Under the pieces are notes generated by a model. It had not been told where the DNA came from. It was given only the letters and a program-made list of their open reading frames with translations, and did no database searches. Below are positions 33,440 through 46,066 of a stretch of DNA of 64,000 nucleotides, one piece after another. Origin of the DNA: Perkinsus marinus ATCC 50983 (taxonomy: Eukaryota > Perkinsozoa > Perkinsida > Perkinsidae); assembly GCF_000006405.1 (NCBI RefSeq), contig NW_003200415.1, positions 133,539 through 197,538 of the forward strand. Reading direction: 5' to 3'. Both the position numbers and the translations under genes were made by a program. Position 1 is the first letter of the stretch, and each line of letters begins with the position of its first letter.

Positions 33440-34906
33440 GGATTTGTTCTCACTCGCTGTGTCGGGCTTCAAAGCCGTCCAGACAGTCCACACATGCTAC
33501 GCTAAGGCGAAGGAGCTGCACACGTTGGCCACTAAGGAGATAGCGGTTAGTGTGGAGAAGCTGGCTGCTGCTTTACAGTGCCTACAGGCTCCGCTACGGC
33601 TCGCACAGGTTGGACCAAAAGTGTGGTATCGATTCCCTCTACTCCTTATTCCAGTTGCTGCATACGAGGATGCCTACCAGTGAAGCTGTGAGCGCCTCTG
33701 TAGGGTTGGCACGTCAGGCTGTACGTGAGGCTGAGGAACTCATCGACACTATCATGGTAGTAGTCCGACCAGCCTGCCCATTCACCAACCATGTCCCCTC
33801 AGTCGCTCGAGAGTACCGATGACGGCGCCAAGGATGCCTCCCCTAAGGAGGAGGTCGGTGTTGGTGTCATTGGAGCTGAGGAGCAGGCTCGGCGTTTGAG
33901 GGATGTCATAGCAGATGTAAGCAGCAGCATAAGGTACCTTCCTAAGGGGACTGTGCGGTAGTAGGTCTCCCTGGCAGCGCAGATGTTGACCCTTGGCCTC
34001 ACCGCGGTCCGTGCTGCACTTCCGGTCACAGAAGGGATGGAGACCATCATAGGCCGTTGGGACTTTGACAACCTTGCGTACTCTCACACTACTGCAAGTA
34101 GAGAAAACTGGAGTCTGTCAGGTTCTCAGAGGCTCTCACTATGATGAGGCAACTGGACATGGGCCGGACCTCGAGCCGTGGGATACTTCTGGCCACTGGC
34201 CAGCTATGGAAGTGGCGTCCAGGAGCCTCGACAGCGACTAAGTGAGGCAGGAGGCGCAACCGGTATCTCCCCATGTTTACTCAGGCACAAGCTGCTGTTG
34301 GAGCCGCAGTTTTTCTGTTCGGCTAGGCTAGCACTGAGTGGTAAGGAGGAGGAGGTCCTCGCTACTCTGACCCTTGCTCCGATAGAGGACGCCAGTGAGC
34401 CCAGCGACGTCGCCGAGACGATACAAGTGGTGGGTTAATGGTACCGAAGGAAGCGGCTGAGGAATGTGCGATACAGGTCCTCACTGAGGAAGGTCTCCAT
34501 GACTTTCGGATAAGACTCCCAGATGTCTCCTCGGGAGCCCTATCCTTGCTGGCCACCACCGACAACACCAATGACGATGTTCTCGAGCGCTCATTGTGCT
34601 TTATGTGGACCGATGAGGAGAGTAAGCAGCGCTTTCCCCCCGGCCCTTTAGGTACCTGTTGTAGGTACATGCCGGTACGCATTCGAGTTCGAGTGCTGCG
34701 GGTCGGCCAAGATGACAGCGGAGGTGTTCGAGATGGCCCTCTACCTGTCCATGGCTCGCAACTCGATGGAGCATCCGGACTTGGGCATAGACCAAATGGA
34801 GGAGGAGGAGCTCCGCAGCTTCGTCCTGGATCGTCTGAAAGTTGTCGAACCGCCTGGTCGAGTCCGGCGGGGTAGTCTCTTGCCAGCAGTGACTCCCGCC
34901 AAGTGA
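33440..34906 (+). CDS. Unrecognised multi-exon helical protein
   Basis: The first exon from ATG 33440 gives MDLFSLAVSGFKAVQTVHTC, then AKELHTLATKEIAVSVEKLA: amphipathic helices. Later segments continue the theme: SEAVSASVGLARQAVREAEE (about 33680), GAEEQARRLRDVIAD (about 33871), SLAAQMLTLGLTAVRAALPV (about 33965). The C-terminal part changes character: ECAIQVLTEEGLHDFRIRLP, ERSLCFMWTDEESKQRF, then FEFECCGSAKMTAEVFEMAL and a stop at 34906. The N-terminal helices resemble a four-helix bundle and the C-terminal part a PH-like fold, but neither is firm. Exon joints are incomplete. I do not assign a function. Confidence 0.48.
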
Positions 34907-34988
34907 AGTTTCTCGTGTGATACGCTACTTGTTGGTTTGTAAATGCACTGAGTGGCCTCTTAGGATGCATATGGGAGTCTTGTGTGGC

Positions 34989-35167
34989 CAGGGTGGGAGA
35001 ATATGCACATGATCAACTACATGCGTTGGTGACAATGTGAAAATTCTGATAGAATTTTGGGATATTCTTGTTGGTCTCTGTACAATTTCATTCGCATTGG
35101 TGTGTGAACTTGTATAGGTAGCGAGTAAACTCTTGAGCTCAGCTGAGCAAAGCGAACAAATATTCTA
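34989..35167 (-). mobile_element. MITE-like element A, copy 1 (reverse)
   Basis: Inverted copy of element A between the helical-protein gene and CFAP43/44. The left edge CAGGGTGGGAGAATATGCAC corresponds to the reverse complement of the right end of forward copies. Internal landmarks are ACATGATCAACTACATG, AAAATTCTGATAGAATTTTG and GAGCTCAGCTGAGC. The other end is worn (AACAAATATTCTAAC). Confidence 0.7.
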
Positions 35168-35207
35168 ACAACTACTCCCACAAGAGACAGTCATTACTCT
35201 CAGCACC

Positions 35208-38200
35208 ATGACAACCCCAGCATCTGGTGAGCCTCTGAAGATCGACTCTATGGTCGGAGGAGCAGACCCCCCTGTTTTCATCGAAGAGGCTACATTGGCC
35301 TACTGTGTCGGGAAGGTCCTGTGCGTGTGGGACACTGACACCGACGAATGCAAGTATTGTCGTATGCCACTGGAGCAGGAGGGCTCACAGCAGCTCTACA
35401 GCTCTGGCCAGGGACAGTTGGTCCTGTCCACTGAGGCCTGTGATGGCGCTGTCAAGGTGAGGCTTCATATGCGCCCCATCGTTTCCTGTTTCAACCAGGT
35501 CTTGATCTATCCGGTAGAAGCTGAGGGTCTCGGCATAGCAACCGAAATCACGGTACCGGTCGGTGAGAGTTGCAAGGGCCCTGCTGCTGTGGCAATGTCC
35601 CCATGCTGTACGAGGGTCTTCGTGATGGTCGGCGGTCCAGAAGAGCAGTACTTGGCAGTCTATGGTACTGATACCTGCAAGGTACCCTTGAGGGCTACTA
35701 CTGGGCTGCCCATGCATCATGATAGGCCCTTCCTGGTCTTGAGTGGGTCCAGCTACCCTCTGCATACCCGACGCAGAGGTTCTCACGACTGCTGCCATTC
35801 CCCGAGTGAGCCTCTGCATCATCGTGTTGGTCCCGGAAGGTCTACTGGTCAGGCACAAGGACCTTCTGGCTGTTGTAGGGGAACAGGAAGTACTCATCGT
35901 CTCGTTCGAGAAAATGTAGGTCCACTGACACCAACAGAGTGGTATGCCTCGGTGGTCAGCGCATCTGCAGATACCAAACCTTTCTAGTAAGCCAGTATGC
36001 AAGCGACACTGTGTCTGCTATTGTGGCCGCCCATCAAGGAAGCATAGCATGGACCCTGTCAGCTGCTACCTGGTGCTCCTCAGTGAGTCACCTGGGCCCT
36101 TCTTCCTCGAGGGTCCCTCTGTTCCCAGGGCCATCTGCTAGTGGCCACGTCGACGGGCCTTTTGCTGTGCCTTTCCATCGAGCAGTCCAAGGCACCGCCG
36201 ACCAAAGAAGAACGTCAACGGCTCATAGGAAGGTATGAGCAGCTCATCTCGGTGCACTCCGTCACTGACATGGCGGACCTCGGCCCCATACGGCATATGT
36301 TCTTCCGTGGGCATGAGACTCTAATCACTGTCCACATGAAACGCCGAGTCAGCTCATGGGCCTTCGACAAGGGCCACATATCTGAGCCGATCAGTGCCGA
36401 CCACTTTGAGATACAGGCCATTTCGCACTATAAGGGGACCTCTCTGGGTGATCCGCTGGTGCTGGTGAAGTCATTTGTTTTGTCGGAGCTCACCGAGGAG
36501 CAGCAGGGTCAATTGAAATGGGCCGTGTCGTCGCCCCAAGGGCAGACACTTTGGGTTTGCACCCAGGGTGGTCACCTCTGGTCCGCTAATATGACAACCG
36601 AGGAAGTCGACACGTTAAAGGACTGTACCGACAGTGGCGCCCTAGAGGTGGGGGATCAGGCCTGTCCGCTTCCCTTGGCTTACCAGGGTTCTACTTTTTG
36701 CGGGGCTCTAGACTGTATCACTGATATAAAGGTCCTGTGTGGCCACACAGAGAGCCCTACCTTTCTTGTTGCGACTTCCAGTGGGGCTGTTCGCGTCGTT
36801 GGGCCTAGTCCTAGTGAGCTCGATGATCTGCCACGGACTATGTATCTCCAAACCAGTCACGCGCCCATAAATTGTCTTGCTGTGTCGGCAACCTGTCGTT
36901 TGGTAGTGGCAGGGAGCGAAAATGGCGTTGTCCAGACCGTGGACCTCGGCGGTGGCACTTCAGCGGTCCTGAGTGCCTCTAGAGGCCTCGAGAGCTCCGC
37001 TGTCAAACTTAGTCAGGAGGCGCCAGTGGTCGATGTGGGCCTTACGAAGTTGCCATGTGGCCGAGAAGTGTGTTATGCCCGACTTGGTAATGGCGACGTA
37101 TTCCTCCTCACTGTTCGCGAGAAGACCGGCCTCCTTACTGTAGTCTCCCACCTCAACCGTATCGAAGTCTTTGCCGCCGCCCTAGGGGGCCGGGAGGTAT
37201 CGGCAGCCTGTTGGTGTGATCACAGACTGGCCCTCGCGGTAACTGGTGATCATGGTACAGCGGTTCTCACAGTCTCATTCACGATCGATAGGATGATGGA
37301 TGGTCTCCTCGACCCGAGTGGGATTACAGTGGCAACGCATCAGCTTCCTAGTGCGTCCAAGGTCAGGGCCATGGTCTCTTGTAACCTGGGTCTAATCGCT
37401 AGTAACGTCGTCGGGGAAGTAGCCCTGTATTCCCTACCCTCGGAGCTGTCCTCCAACCTCGGTGAGCTCCCTCTAGTGAGGGTACTATATCATGGCGATA
37501 GGCCTATCAGTAGGCTGTCCATGGACGGCGACAAGGGCGTTTTCGTGGTAGCAGCAACCTCTGATGGTTCCGTTCACGTCCTCTCCCTCGCTAACGGCCA
37601 CACCTCTACTGTGGAGGATCTTCATATCAAACGCGGTGGGGTCACGGCAGTTGCTGTTTCTGGTCCAAGGGTTGCATCCGGTCGAGGAAGGTTTGGGATG
37701 GCCCTTTGGCACCTACCCGAAAAGCCTGGGACCACAGTTTCCTCCTCCGTTTGCTTCACGAAGATGGCGATGGTCCCAAGGGACGCATCACCGACAGGAG
37801 TGCAGCAGGCTGGAGTCGTGAACGATGATGAGCTGGAGGTGTGGAGCATTGGGGGCCATGGGAGGCGAATGGAGGAGGCCGTTGCGGTCCGAAGGAGCTT
37901 GGACGGTCGAGAGGCCCAGCGGGTCCAACTAGTTCACGAGGTACAGGCTAAGATGGCTCAGCTGCGGGAGAGGTTGAAGTCGATCGTCGAAAAAAATCAA
38001 TCCGGGCCGGAGGAGGAAAGACTTCAAAGGGACGAATTTTGTGTTGACTTCGAGGCGCGTGAGGAGGTAGCTCTGGAATGCGAACGCAAGTCACATGAGC
38101 TGAGGGAAAAATTAAAGGTGAGCAATTGACCATCCACGGGTGTAACAGGTGTGTCGGTCGTCGTAGGAGGAGATAGCGGCCAGGGCGATCTTTCGAGAGA

Positions 38201-41200
38201 AACTTGTGAAGGAGTTCTGGGAGCCGATGGAAGTGCACATGGCCCAGTTACACTGCATTGAGGAGGGCAAGGCTCTGAGGGTGGCCAACTACCCCTTCCG
38301 CTCATCCACGTCTGCACCGGACAGCGGCAATCCTCTGCTGAGGAAGCTTCGGGTAGCACTGCCCAGTTTGGGTGGTGATGGTGACAGCATGTGGGCTCAG
38401 GTCCTTCGGGACGTCCAGGCTCGGGAGTCGATTTGGCTCGCTGGATGTTCACTCCTCGTCGAGGAAGATGCCCTCAACCCCATCCGCGTGTGTAGCGGCC
38501 AGGAGGACTACCTCGTCAACTGGGGGAAGTGCCGCTGGGAGCGTCCACAGCCCCCCTCCGGTACGACTCCATCTACCTGCTGTCTTAGCAAGGTCGTCGT
38601 TTAGGTACTGCGGAGTCCACTGGGGCAGTTGAAGAGACCAGGAAGCCAACAGATTCACAAGGCGGTGAGCCGAGAGCTTCTTTCCAGCAGTGGTTTCAGT
38701 TGCTGACACTTCAGTGATGGAGAAGACAGCGAGCTCAGCCGGCGGGTCTCTCTCTAAGGACCCTGGCCTTGCCCTTCCCTGCTTCCCGGCCTTGAATACA
38801 ACCTGTGTTGATTTCCTATATCACCCGATGGAGGTCGTCAGCAGTCCACGCAAGAGGTACTATCGGGGTATTGACATATGACCGAACAACAGCGAGCGCC
38901 CGAGCGAAATTAGCATGTAGTTGGTAAGCTCCTACTACTCTAGTATGTTTACTAAAGCCGGTTCCTCGATCGGCACCGTCCTAGTGTGGCAGGATACAGG
39001 CCAGTCTGCTAGAGGAGGTGTCCATGGAATACAAGAGGGCCTTCAATAAGGCATTCGAAGAAGTGAAGGACAAAAGGGCTAAAGCGGTCGAGGTAGCCTC
39101 GGTGGGCCAGCAGAGGGTGATGTTTTCCTTGAACGTTGTAGCACATATCGGAACAAGTTCACCGCATTGACGCCATCCTCAAGGAGCTGAAGTCGGATGA
39201 GGACCCTCCGATGGATCCCGCAGCTCGGCACCTCGAGACCGATGAGGTGATGGGCGCTCTGTTGTTACTTGCGGGAGTTTCGTGGCGCAGTGACGTTTTT
39301 AACGCTTCAGAACCCCGAGTCTGTCCTCGAGGTCCTGGACAGGGAAATTCGTGCTGAGAAGTGGATCAGCAAGGAGGAGCGCGCGAGACTGGTGGGCATG
39401 GTCTGGGGTGAAGTGCCGCAAGGTTTTGGTGGCCCTCAACAGGATGCTGAGGCCGCCGCGGAGGCTGAACGCCTTCGGAAGCTGCAGGAGGACGATGGTG
39501 GTCGGCAGAAGGCGCTGATTACTATGATGGGAGGCACGCTGAGGACCAAGAAGGACCTCAGCCCGCTAGAGGTACTGCTACTAGGGGCTGGGGTAGAGGG
39601 CACATCGACCATAGATCCGACTGGAGAGGGAGGAGTGGATGGACACAGTACCAGAAGAAGAGATGGATGAGGACCAAAAGGTGGTGACACCATCCTCTAC
39701 TGGCTAATCGAGACTAGTGCGCTCGTTCAGGCCGCATTCACCGAGCAACTCGCCAGAGAGAAGACTCTAGCTGAGGAGCAAGTGAGAGGGCGCCGCCAGC
39801 GGTACTACATATACTGTGTGGCTCCAGGAGGCTTATCGGACGAGACTGGCAGAGGAGCTCGGTCAGCTGAAAGCTGAGATTAAAAAGGAGGTGGCTGCCT
39901 TTGATGATGGCCTTCTGAAGAAGCTCTATCGGGCTAGGGTAGAGACCGACTTGAAGATGTAAGGCATTCCGTGGGCCCGTGGGGGTACTCCCTCATCATT
40001 TCAGCCACACCCAGGAGCTCCTGGTCCTCCAGAATAGGTTAGCGTTACGGCAGTCTGTGGAGGACAAATCAGCAGTGGAGAAGCTCAACTTGAAAATCGC
40101 CGAAGTCCGGAAAAAGGTCCACCTTCTATTCTCACTGCGGAGGTCGCGACTCTTTGAGTCAGGTCGCTGAATGCCGAGCTGAGTTTGATGATTTCAGCCT
40201 GGTGGTTCGTGAGCTTGAACGGGAGGCGGATGAGATCGTCAGACAGGAGCGGGACTGTGTAGGTTTGCTCGTGACCATCTATGCGATGTCGTTACCCTCT
40301 GGTTAAGGTGTCCTCATTCAAGCAACAGTTCTCCACAGCCAAGACGGGTAGGGAGGCCCCTCTATGGGAGCACGAGTTGTGTACATAGGCATCGACACTG
40401 AAGCCTTCAACCAGCTCTTGGTGCTCTTCCGGACGACACTACCTGGTGAGGACGGCAGTAAAGTAAGCAGGACCTCAGAAGGCAACAGGGCACCATTACT
40501 CGTTTAGGATGGTAGTAACAGGAAAGCCCACGGAAGGGCCCATGTAAGCTGCTGCACGCCTTGGTGTCCCAATGGTTTCCCTTCCAGATGTCCCACAATC
40601 TATTCACTCGGCAACCCTCTCGCGTACTGGCCGGCAGTGTACCAGCGGTCAGTGAAGGTAGTATCCACCCCTAAGCGTGAGCTCTAGTCGTGTTTAGCAT
40701 CATCCTCCTACTACTACGTGGATACTATGGACGACTATGAACTCCAAACGCCAAGCATCGACGATGTAGTACTCAGACCGGCACATGAGAGCAGCGGTCC
40801 ACTTCTCAGATTGCTACTTTCAAGTATGCAGAGGATTGCCCAGAGGAGATCGAGGAGGAGCTCTTCGATCGTGCTATTAAACTTCGCCAGGAAAGGCATG
40901 AGACGTTTCCATTGTTTCCTTCGAGGGTCGATCTGTTACGTAGATGCCGACTGGACCTCGACGTACGGCGGATGAATGCCTTGATCGATATTGCCAATAG
41001 GCGTCTGTGGCACCACCGACAACGGTAGTAGCGGCCGCTAGCTGAGGGGCCTCATGGGTGCCTCTGGTAGATGGGAGAAAGCTCTCTCGGATGAGAAGGC
41101 TCTTTTGGAGCAGCTGGAGTGCCGCAAGAGGGGCATGCTCGAGGAGAAGTTTGACGCTGCGGTTATTATGATGATCAAACAGGTGGGAGAGGGGCACTAT

Positions 41201-42633
41201 CGTTGTCATACTCACCATTCGGGGGGTGGCCTAGGGACTGATCAACATGCCAGAGGGTCCGGTTGTTACGGATTGCACCGATGCTATTATTGTACCAGCG
41301 GAGGAGACGATTGAAACACGCAACAGGTGGGACTACTTAGGAGGCTCAGCAGTTGCCGAGCTCAGGCACATCATGACACTTGCTGAGGAGAAGTTGGCAG
41401 TTTTGCATAAAATTAAGGAATTCCGGAAGAAACTGAAGCAAGTGGAATGGGAACAAGCGGTGCTCAAGTTGGAGAAAGAGGTGATTTGATGGGGAAAGAT
41501 GCACGTATTGGCCTCTGCCCTTCAGGACCTCGAGGAGCACTCCAGAGACATTCAAATGATGCGGGTTACCAAGGACCTCAGGACAGCTCTCTCGGGTAGC
41601 GGTGGCCTCATCGCCCTTCAGTGCGAAGCAGTCTGATTGTGCAGAATCGAACAAGAAGCCGAGCGAAAGGCAGGGAGGAAAGGAAGTGGAGATCGCCATG
41701 AGGAAACTTATAGAAAGAATTGAGAAGAGTGGTATGGATAAGGAAGCAGCACTGGCTAAGGAGGTGAGCTGTCCAAAGCAATCAGGTCTGGCTGATGCAT
41801 TCGGGCCTATGGAGTTAATATTCGTGGAAGTTCACAAGATGATATTCTAGTTCACTTATACCAGCAGAAGCGAATGCGGTCCATTCGAACGTCTCATGAT
41901 TTTCAGTTGGAGCTCGCGAAGAAGAGAAGTGAGGCGAGGCGTAGGGAAAATGCGGTAACCTATCTGTCTACTCTGCTTCGAGGCGCCTACATTCGCCTTA
42001 GAAATTCGAACGGAAGCTTGACGATCTTCGTGAAGTAGTAGCAGAACGCGAGGAGATCAGAGATCTCGGAGACTCGCGCAACAGCGAGAGTGCTGAAAGC
42101 AGTACAGTGTAAGAATGCGATCTTCGGTCCGCTCTCATCACATGTGCTGGGCAGGTATCGCCCTGGAGAGAAGCGCATCCCCATTGGAGGTGGAGGCCGT
42201 ATCGAGGAGAATTATAGAGAGATTAAAGAAGCCCATGCTCGATTTGCCGAGAGTAGAGTCCACCGGGAGCAAATGGACATGGCACGCATCCAAGCGAGAG
42301 AAATACAGAAGTGCATTGTCAGAATGGCGATAGTTGGTATATACTTCTGTTAGGTTGCGAGCTGTCCTCGACGACTACCACCAAAGAACATTCCCGACTT
42401 TCGTCCATGTGCATCAGCCGAAGGAAGCTTCCAACGGCCAGTAAGGTGTTCTCTCATCACGAATTGTTGTTGTTGAGTTACAAAAGAGAACGTTGGGGTG
42501 TAAACGACAGAATATCTCTGACGAGCCACCTCTGTCATCACGTTTGACGACGAACAAGCAAGTTCGGCAGTATATGTTCAAGTGTGACAGGAAGCAACGG
42601 AAAGTGCTTCAACACACCCTCCACCGATGTTAG
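35208..42633 (+). CDS. CFAP43/CFAP44-family axonemal WD-repeat protein
   Basis: A large multi-exon gene. The N-terminal half (35208 to about 37900) is beta-propeller-like: CVGKVLCVWDTDTDECKYC, AVAMSPCCTRVFVMVGGP, a long exon at about 36141-38116 with LVVAGSENGVVQTVDL and VAATSDGSVHVLSLANG. The C-terminal half is coiled coil with family marks: KSIVEKNQSGPEEERLQRDE, FNKAFEEVKDKRAKAVEVAS (about 39030), KALITMMGGTLRTKKD (the conserved MMGG block, about 39508-39555), DETIETRN-type spacing then KEFRKKLKQVEWEQAVLKLE (about 41418-41475) and DLEEHSRDIQMMRVTKDLR (about 41524). CFAP43/44 form the tether/tetherhead of inner dynein arm f in flagella. CFAP43 fits slightly better; I do not commit. Many 39.0-42.6 kb joints are unresolved; the last exon (EPPLSSRLTTNKQVRQYMFK) ends at TAG 42631-42633. 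Confidence 0.82.
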
Positions 42634-43060
42634 TCGAACTCCGCCCATTCTGAGGTCCGTGAGATGTTATATTTCCGCAACGTGTCAATCTTGAAGTGGG
42701 CATTGTCATTCTTAGGGTGTCGAGCTTGGATACTCATTGTCATTCTTATGTGTTCACTTGTTAAACTTGCCTGGGAAGTAGTGGGCCGCAATTGTCGGCC
42801 GGTCTGTGACCAGAGGATCACGATTCGCAAGCATACCGTACTCAAGACAGAAGCAAGGGAAGTTACGATGTAGCTAGCTCAACCACTGTGAATCATCCAG
42901 TTGCCGGCATGGGGCTCACACTACACACGAACACAATACCAACAACTCGTTATTTAATACAGCAATATCGGTCAACATCTTATGAACAACTATGATCACA
43001 CACGAGTAACCAAACACGATAAACTTACCGATGCCGAATGACTGCATACTCCAAGCGCGA

Positions 43061-44132
43061 TCACGCCACTTTCATGGTACCATCAGTGAGCCAGTGGAAA
43101 ATATTAACAGCCCGCTGTCCAGTTGTCAACGGGTAGGAGCTCGACTCAACTGGGTAGGGCCAGACGTCAGGGACAACAGCCCCTCCAAATGGTGAGATGT
43201 AGTTGCTATAGAACTCCACCTGTCTACTGCATATTTCAGAGGGGCTCTCTTTCATACGAGGAGTAGCTATCTCGCTATTGGAAACCAACTCATGCAACTT
43301 CTCTGCATTGAATTTTGGCTTGACAACTCTGGAGAGGAACAAACATTGCTTGGTAGGCGGTCAGGACAGGTGTTGCATCGTTTGACTTACTTGTCCTCAA
43401 GCGTAGCTAATTCCGCCTTCAGAGCCTTCAGCTGGTACGGCTGTTCTGGGCTTTGTCTGCTGAGGTAAATTGTGTAGCGGACTACCAGCTGAAGAGCCAA
43501 CACATAGGCGCGGGTCAGACTTCCCGTACTCGAACCTCGTTTCTTCCGAATTCATCATATCTTTCATCCAATGCCTGCCGCGCACAGTACAGAACGCTCC
43601 CTTTCTCGACATTCTCGTCGTATTCGTGTAGAATTTGGGAGCTTAAGCGGCTCATAAGATGAAACTTCAGTGAAGATGGACTCCCCGGTGTCGCTCCTGG
43701 GAGACCTTCAATCGATTTATGACGGGGTTCTCCCAACATGATTTCATCAGCCAGTACAGAGAATTCGGTGTAATTATCTTCTCTGAGAAAACGAAAGTGT
43801 GGGACGGTCCTACTGCTCACCGTCACCTTATACGCGTTATCTGCGCCACGTCAGTAACATGGAGGTCCTCGCTTTCTGAGCCCTCACGATAACCCATAAC
43901 AGTCTGCAAAATGCAAGAGCTTGCAACAAGACAACCATTGCGAACGATTTATCGTAAAAACAGAGTATAAACGTAAACGACTTGATAACTGTACCTCGGA
44001 CGCCGTATTGGGATCGTAGAAGTTCATTGTTACCCTAGGCGGGTCCCTGGAGACCACACGTCTCAGACTGACAGAGGCTCCACATGACGATGCTAGCAAG
44101 GCAGTGATATACAAGATGACATGGCCGTCCAT
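43061..44132 (-). CDS. Unrecognised protein with N-terminal signal peptide
   Basis: The first exon starts at ATG 44132 with a clear signal peptide (MDGHVILYITALLASSCGAS) and continues SLRRVVSRDPPRVTMNFYDP before a donor near 43995. Downstream exons include PHFRFLREDNYTEFSVLADE, SLKFHLMSRLSSQILHEYDE (about 43650), AYVLALQLVVRYTIYLSRQS with YQLKALKAELATLEDK (about 43400-43520), and a last exon FLSRVVKPKFNAEKLHELVS...WPYPVESSSYPLTTGQRAVN to a stop at 43061. No family is recognised. It is a secreted, ER or (given its SufD neighbour) possibly plastid-targeted protein; that last idea is speculation. Confidence 0.45.
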
Positions 44133-44371
44133 AATTGAGAGAAGATTCTGTACTAATTAAGTGCCAGGCCAGTGCAAAGCTCGGATGAGTAGGAGGAATA
44201 CTCTGCACCACGAGCAGCGAATGATTTCCATAAAGTCCCGTCGAGAAAATTGACCAGAGCTGATCTGATTCATTTAGTATGTATATAGGGAGAGGGGTAT
44301 GAAGCCCATAAGATTAGAAACTCGTAGAGCTTTCCAATGGTTTCAATGATCTAGATCAGTTCTCGACAGTT

Positions 44372-44650
44372 TTGTATAAAGGGAGCGACGATCTCTACGT
44401 TTTCGTTCACTCCGTTACAAGCTCAGTGGACTGGTCGAGAAACCCGCGCACTTTTCTCCTATACAAAATCGACAATGTCAAGTTCCAAACCGAGTTGTGG
44501 AAGCTACACCGCTTTGAAGGCGACTGCGCCCTGAGCTCTATCGAATGGAAGAGGCTTTCGCACGAGTTTGGATGGGACGAGACACCACTGGAAATGATAG
44601 CGCGCGAATTGCAACACAATCACATTTGGACGAATCTCGCCGTGTTGTAG
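44372..44650 (+). CDS. Possible small ORF, 92 codons
   Basis: Between the signal-peptide gene and SufD is one plus-strand frame with protein-like composition (SVDWSRNPRTFLLYKIDNVK, then EWKRLSHEFGWDETPLEMIA). No domain or flanking splice sites are convincing, and the opposite strand is also partly open. Treat as tentative. Confidence 0.25.
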   Translation: MYKGSDDLYVFVHSVTSSVDWSRNPRTFLLYKIDNVKFQTELWKLHRFEGDCALSSIEWKRLSHEFGWDETPLEMIARELQHNHIWTNLAVL

Positions 44651-44722
44651 GCGCATAAGTAGAGGGCCGCGGATGACATTTATTGACAACAAAAAGTCTC
44701 CGAGGGCCACGGCCGGAAATTT

Positions 44723-46066
44723 TCACTTCTCAAAGTCATTGATGGCTTTCTCCACTTTTTCTCGGAGCCACTCGCGATCCTCGAGGTCATCAACCCTCGT
44801 CAAGGTATCTTCTAGGAAGCCGTTCACATACAGCCATCGCGCACGGGAACGAGGTACTCCTCGAGAAGTGAGATAGAACAGCTGAAAACAACAACACCAT
44901 AAAAGAGCAGCACTCAAACGAATAGTCCCCAACCTGCTTAGGGTCAATCGTAGTCGACAGAGCTGCGCCGTGGGTCACTTTCACGTCGTCAGCTTGGATC
45001 CTCAACTCAGGGCGGGCAGTCATCCTCGCAGTGCGGTCCAAGAGCAGGGCTTTGCACTCCTGGTTAGCATCTGTCTGTTGTGCGATCTTGTTGACCATGA
45101 ACGTGGACTTCCAGCTGCTCCGACTCTTTGGTCCACACAGCACCTAAACGCAATGATGATAGTCGACGAGTGCCTCTTTCTCTGCCTTACTGCTCTATGG
45201 GTTTGCCGAGCTTTCGTCCCTGTCGAGAGGAAATTACAGTTAGAGTCCGACTCCGTGTGGACTCCTTCGCGCGCCACAACGTGCACTGAGTGAACATCGG
45301 AAACGCAGTCAGGGCCGTTCACTTCGATGTCGGTCGTATGCGTCGCTCCGTCCGAGTCTGGTACGACCAGTCTAGTCTGATTGTACTTGGACCCTCCATC
45401 TTGCCGAACCACCGTCGAACAGTCACCACGCGTTTGGTGCAGTGTGTGGACCAATCTCGCACCAGCCTGGAGATACACCTGCGTTCTACCACCGGCATCG
45501 ACAGACTCTCTCAGCGTTAGACTGGCTCCTTCCTCAACCACAACCGACATATTGGGAAACGTCGCATCCCTATGGAGCTGAAGCTTTTCCTCGGTGCCAG
45601 CAGGGACCCTCAGGACTAGCTCTCGGTCGCTGGCTTGGCAAAGGGACCGACCGTCGCCCTGGACGCTGCCACAGACTGCTGTGATGTGCTTCTTAGAAGA
45701 CTGAGACTTCGTGAAATTTGTAATTTTTCTATTTTTCTTCAGAGAAGACGAACGCATAGCAGCGAGGAGAACCAATATCGGTATCATAAGAAGCCCTATG
45801 GTGTTCTCATTCATAGCCGCGGTGACACCAAGAGGAGATCTACGTCCCCATTGCTGTGAAAAGTCTCTACCATTGACGGTCACGTCGGGAATGGGCTGAC
45901 CGAGAGTGGTGACACCATCTCTCGGATGGAGGAATAGTAGATCCATTCCTACATCCATTTTGGGGAGGAGGCTCACAGCGAGAGAGAGAGCATCAAACTG
46001 AAGAGAACATATACCCGCACCAACTGGAAACGCCAAGACGGAACATAGCCACGAAACGAGATGCAT
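44723..46066 (-). CDS. sufD: SufD, plastid-type Fe-S cluster assembly scaffold
   Basis: The C-terminal two thirds is the SufBD beta-helix: ELVLRVPAGTEEKLQLHRDA, then VVVEEGASLTLRESVDAGGR, and after a 47-nt intron (GTAAGG...TTTAG) SSWKSTFMVNKIAQQTDANQ, LLLDRTARMTARPELRIQAD, DVKVTHGAALSTTIDPKQ and, after a second intron, LFYLTSRGVPRSRARWLYVN. The conserved ADDVKxxHGA and LFYLxSRG motifs are present. SufD works with SufB and SufC to build Fe-S clusters, in eukaryotes almost always in plastids. From ATG 46066 the N-terminus has a signal peptide (MHLVSWLCSVLAFPVGAG), about 75 polar residues, a second hydrophobic segment (TIGLLMIPILVLLAAM) and a basic stretch (RSSSLKKNRKITNFTKSQSS). A shorter start at 45814 would make the second segment the signal peptide. 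Confidence 0.88.
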
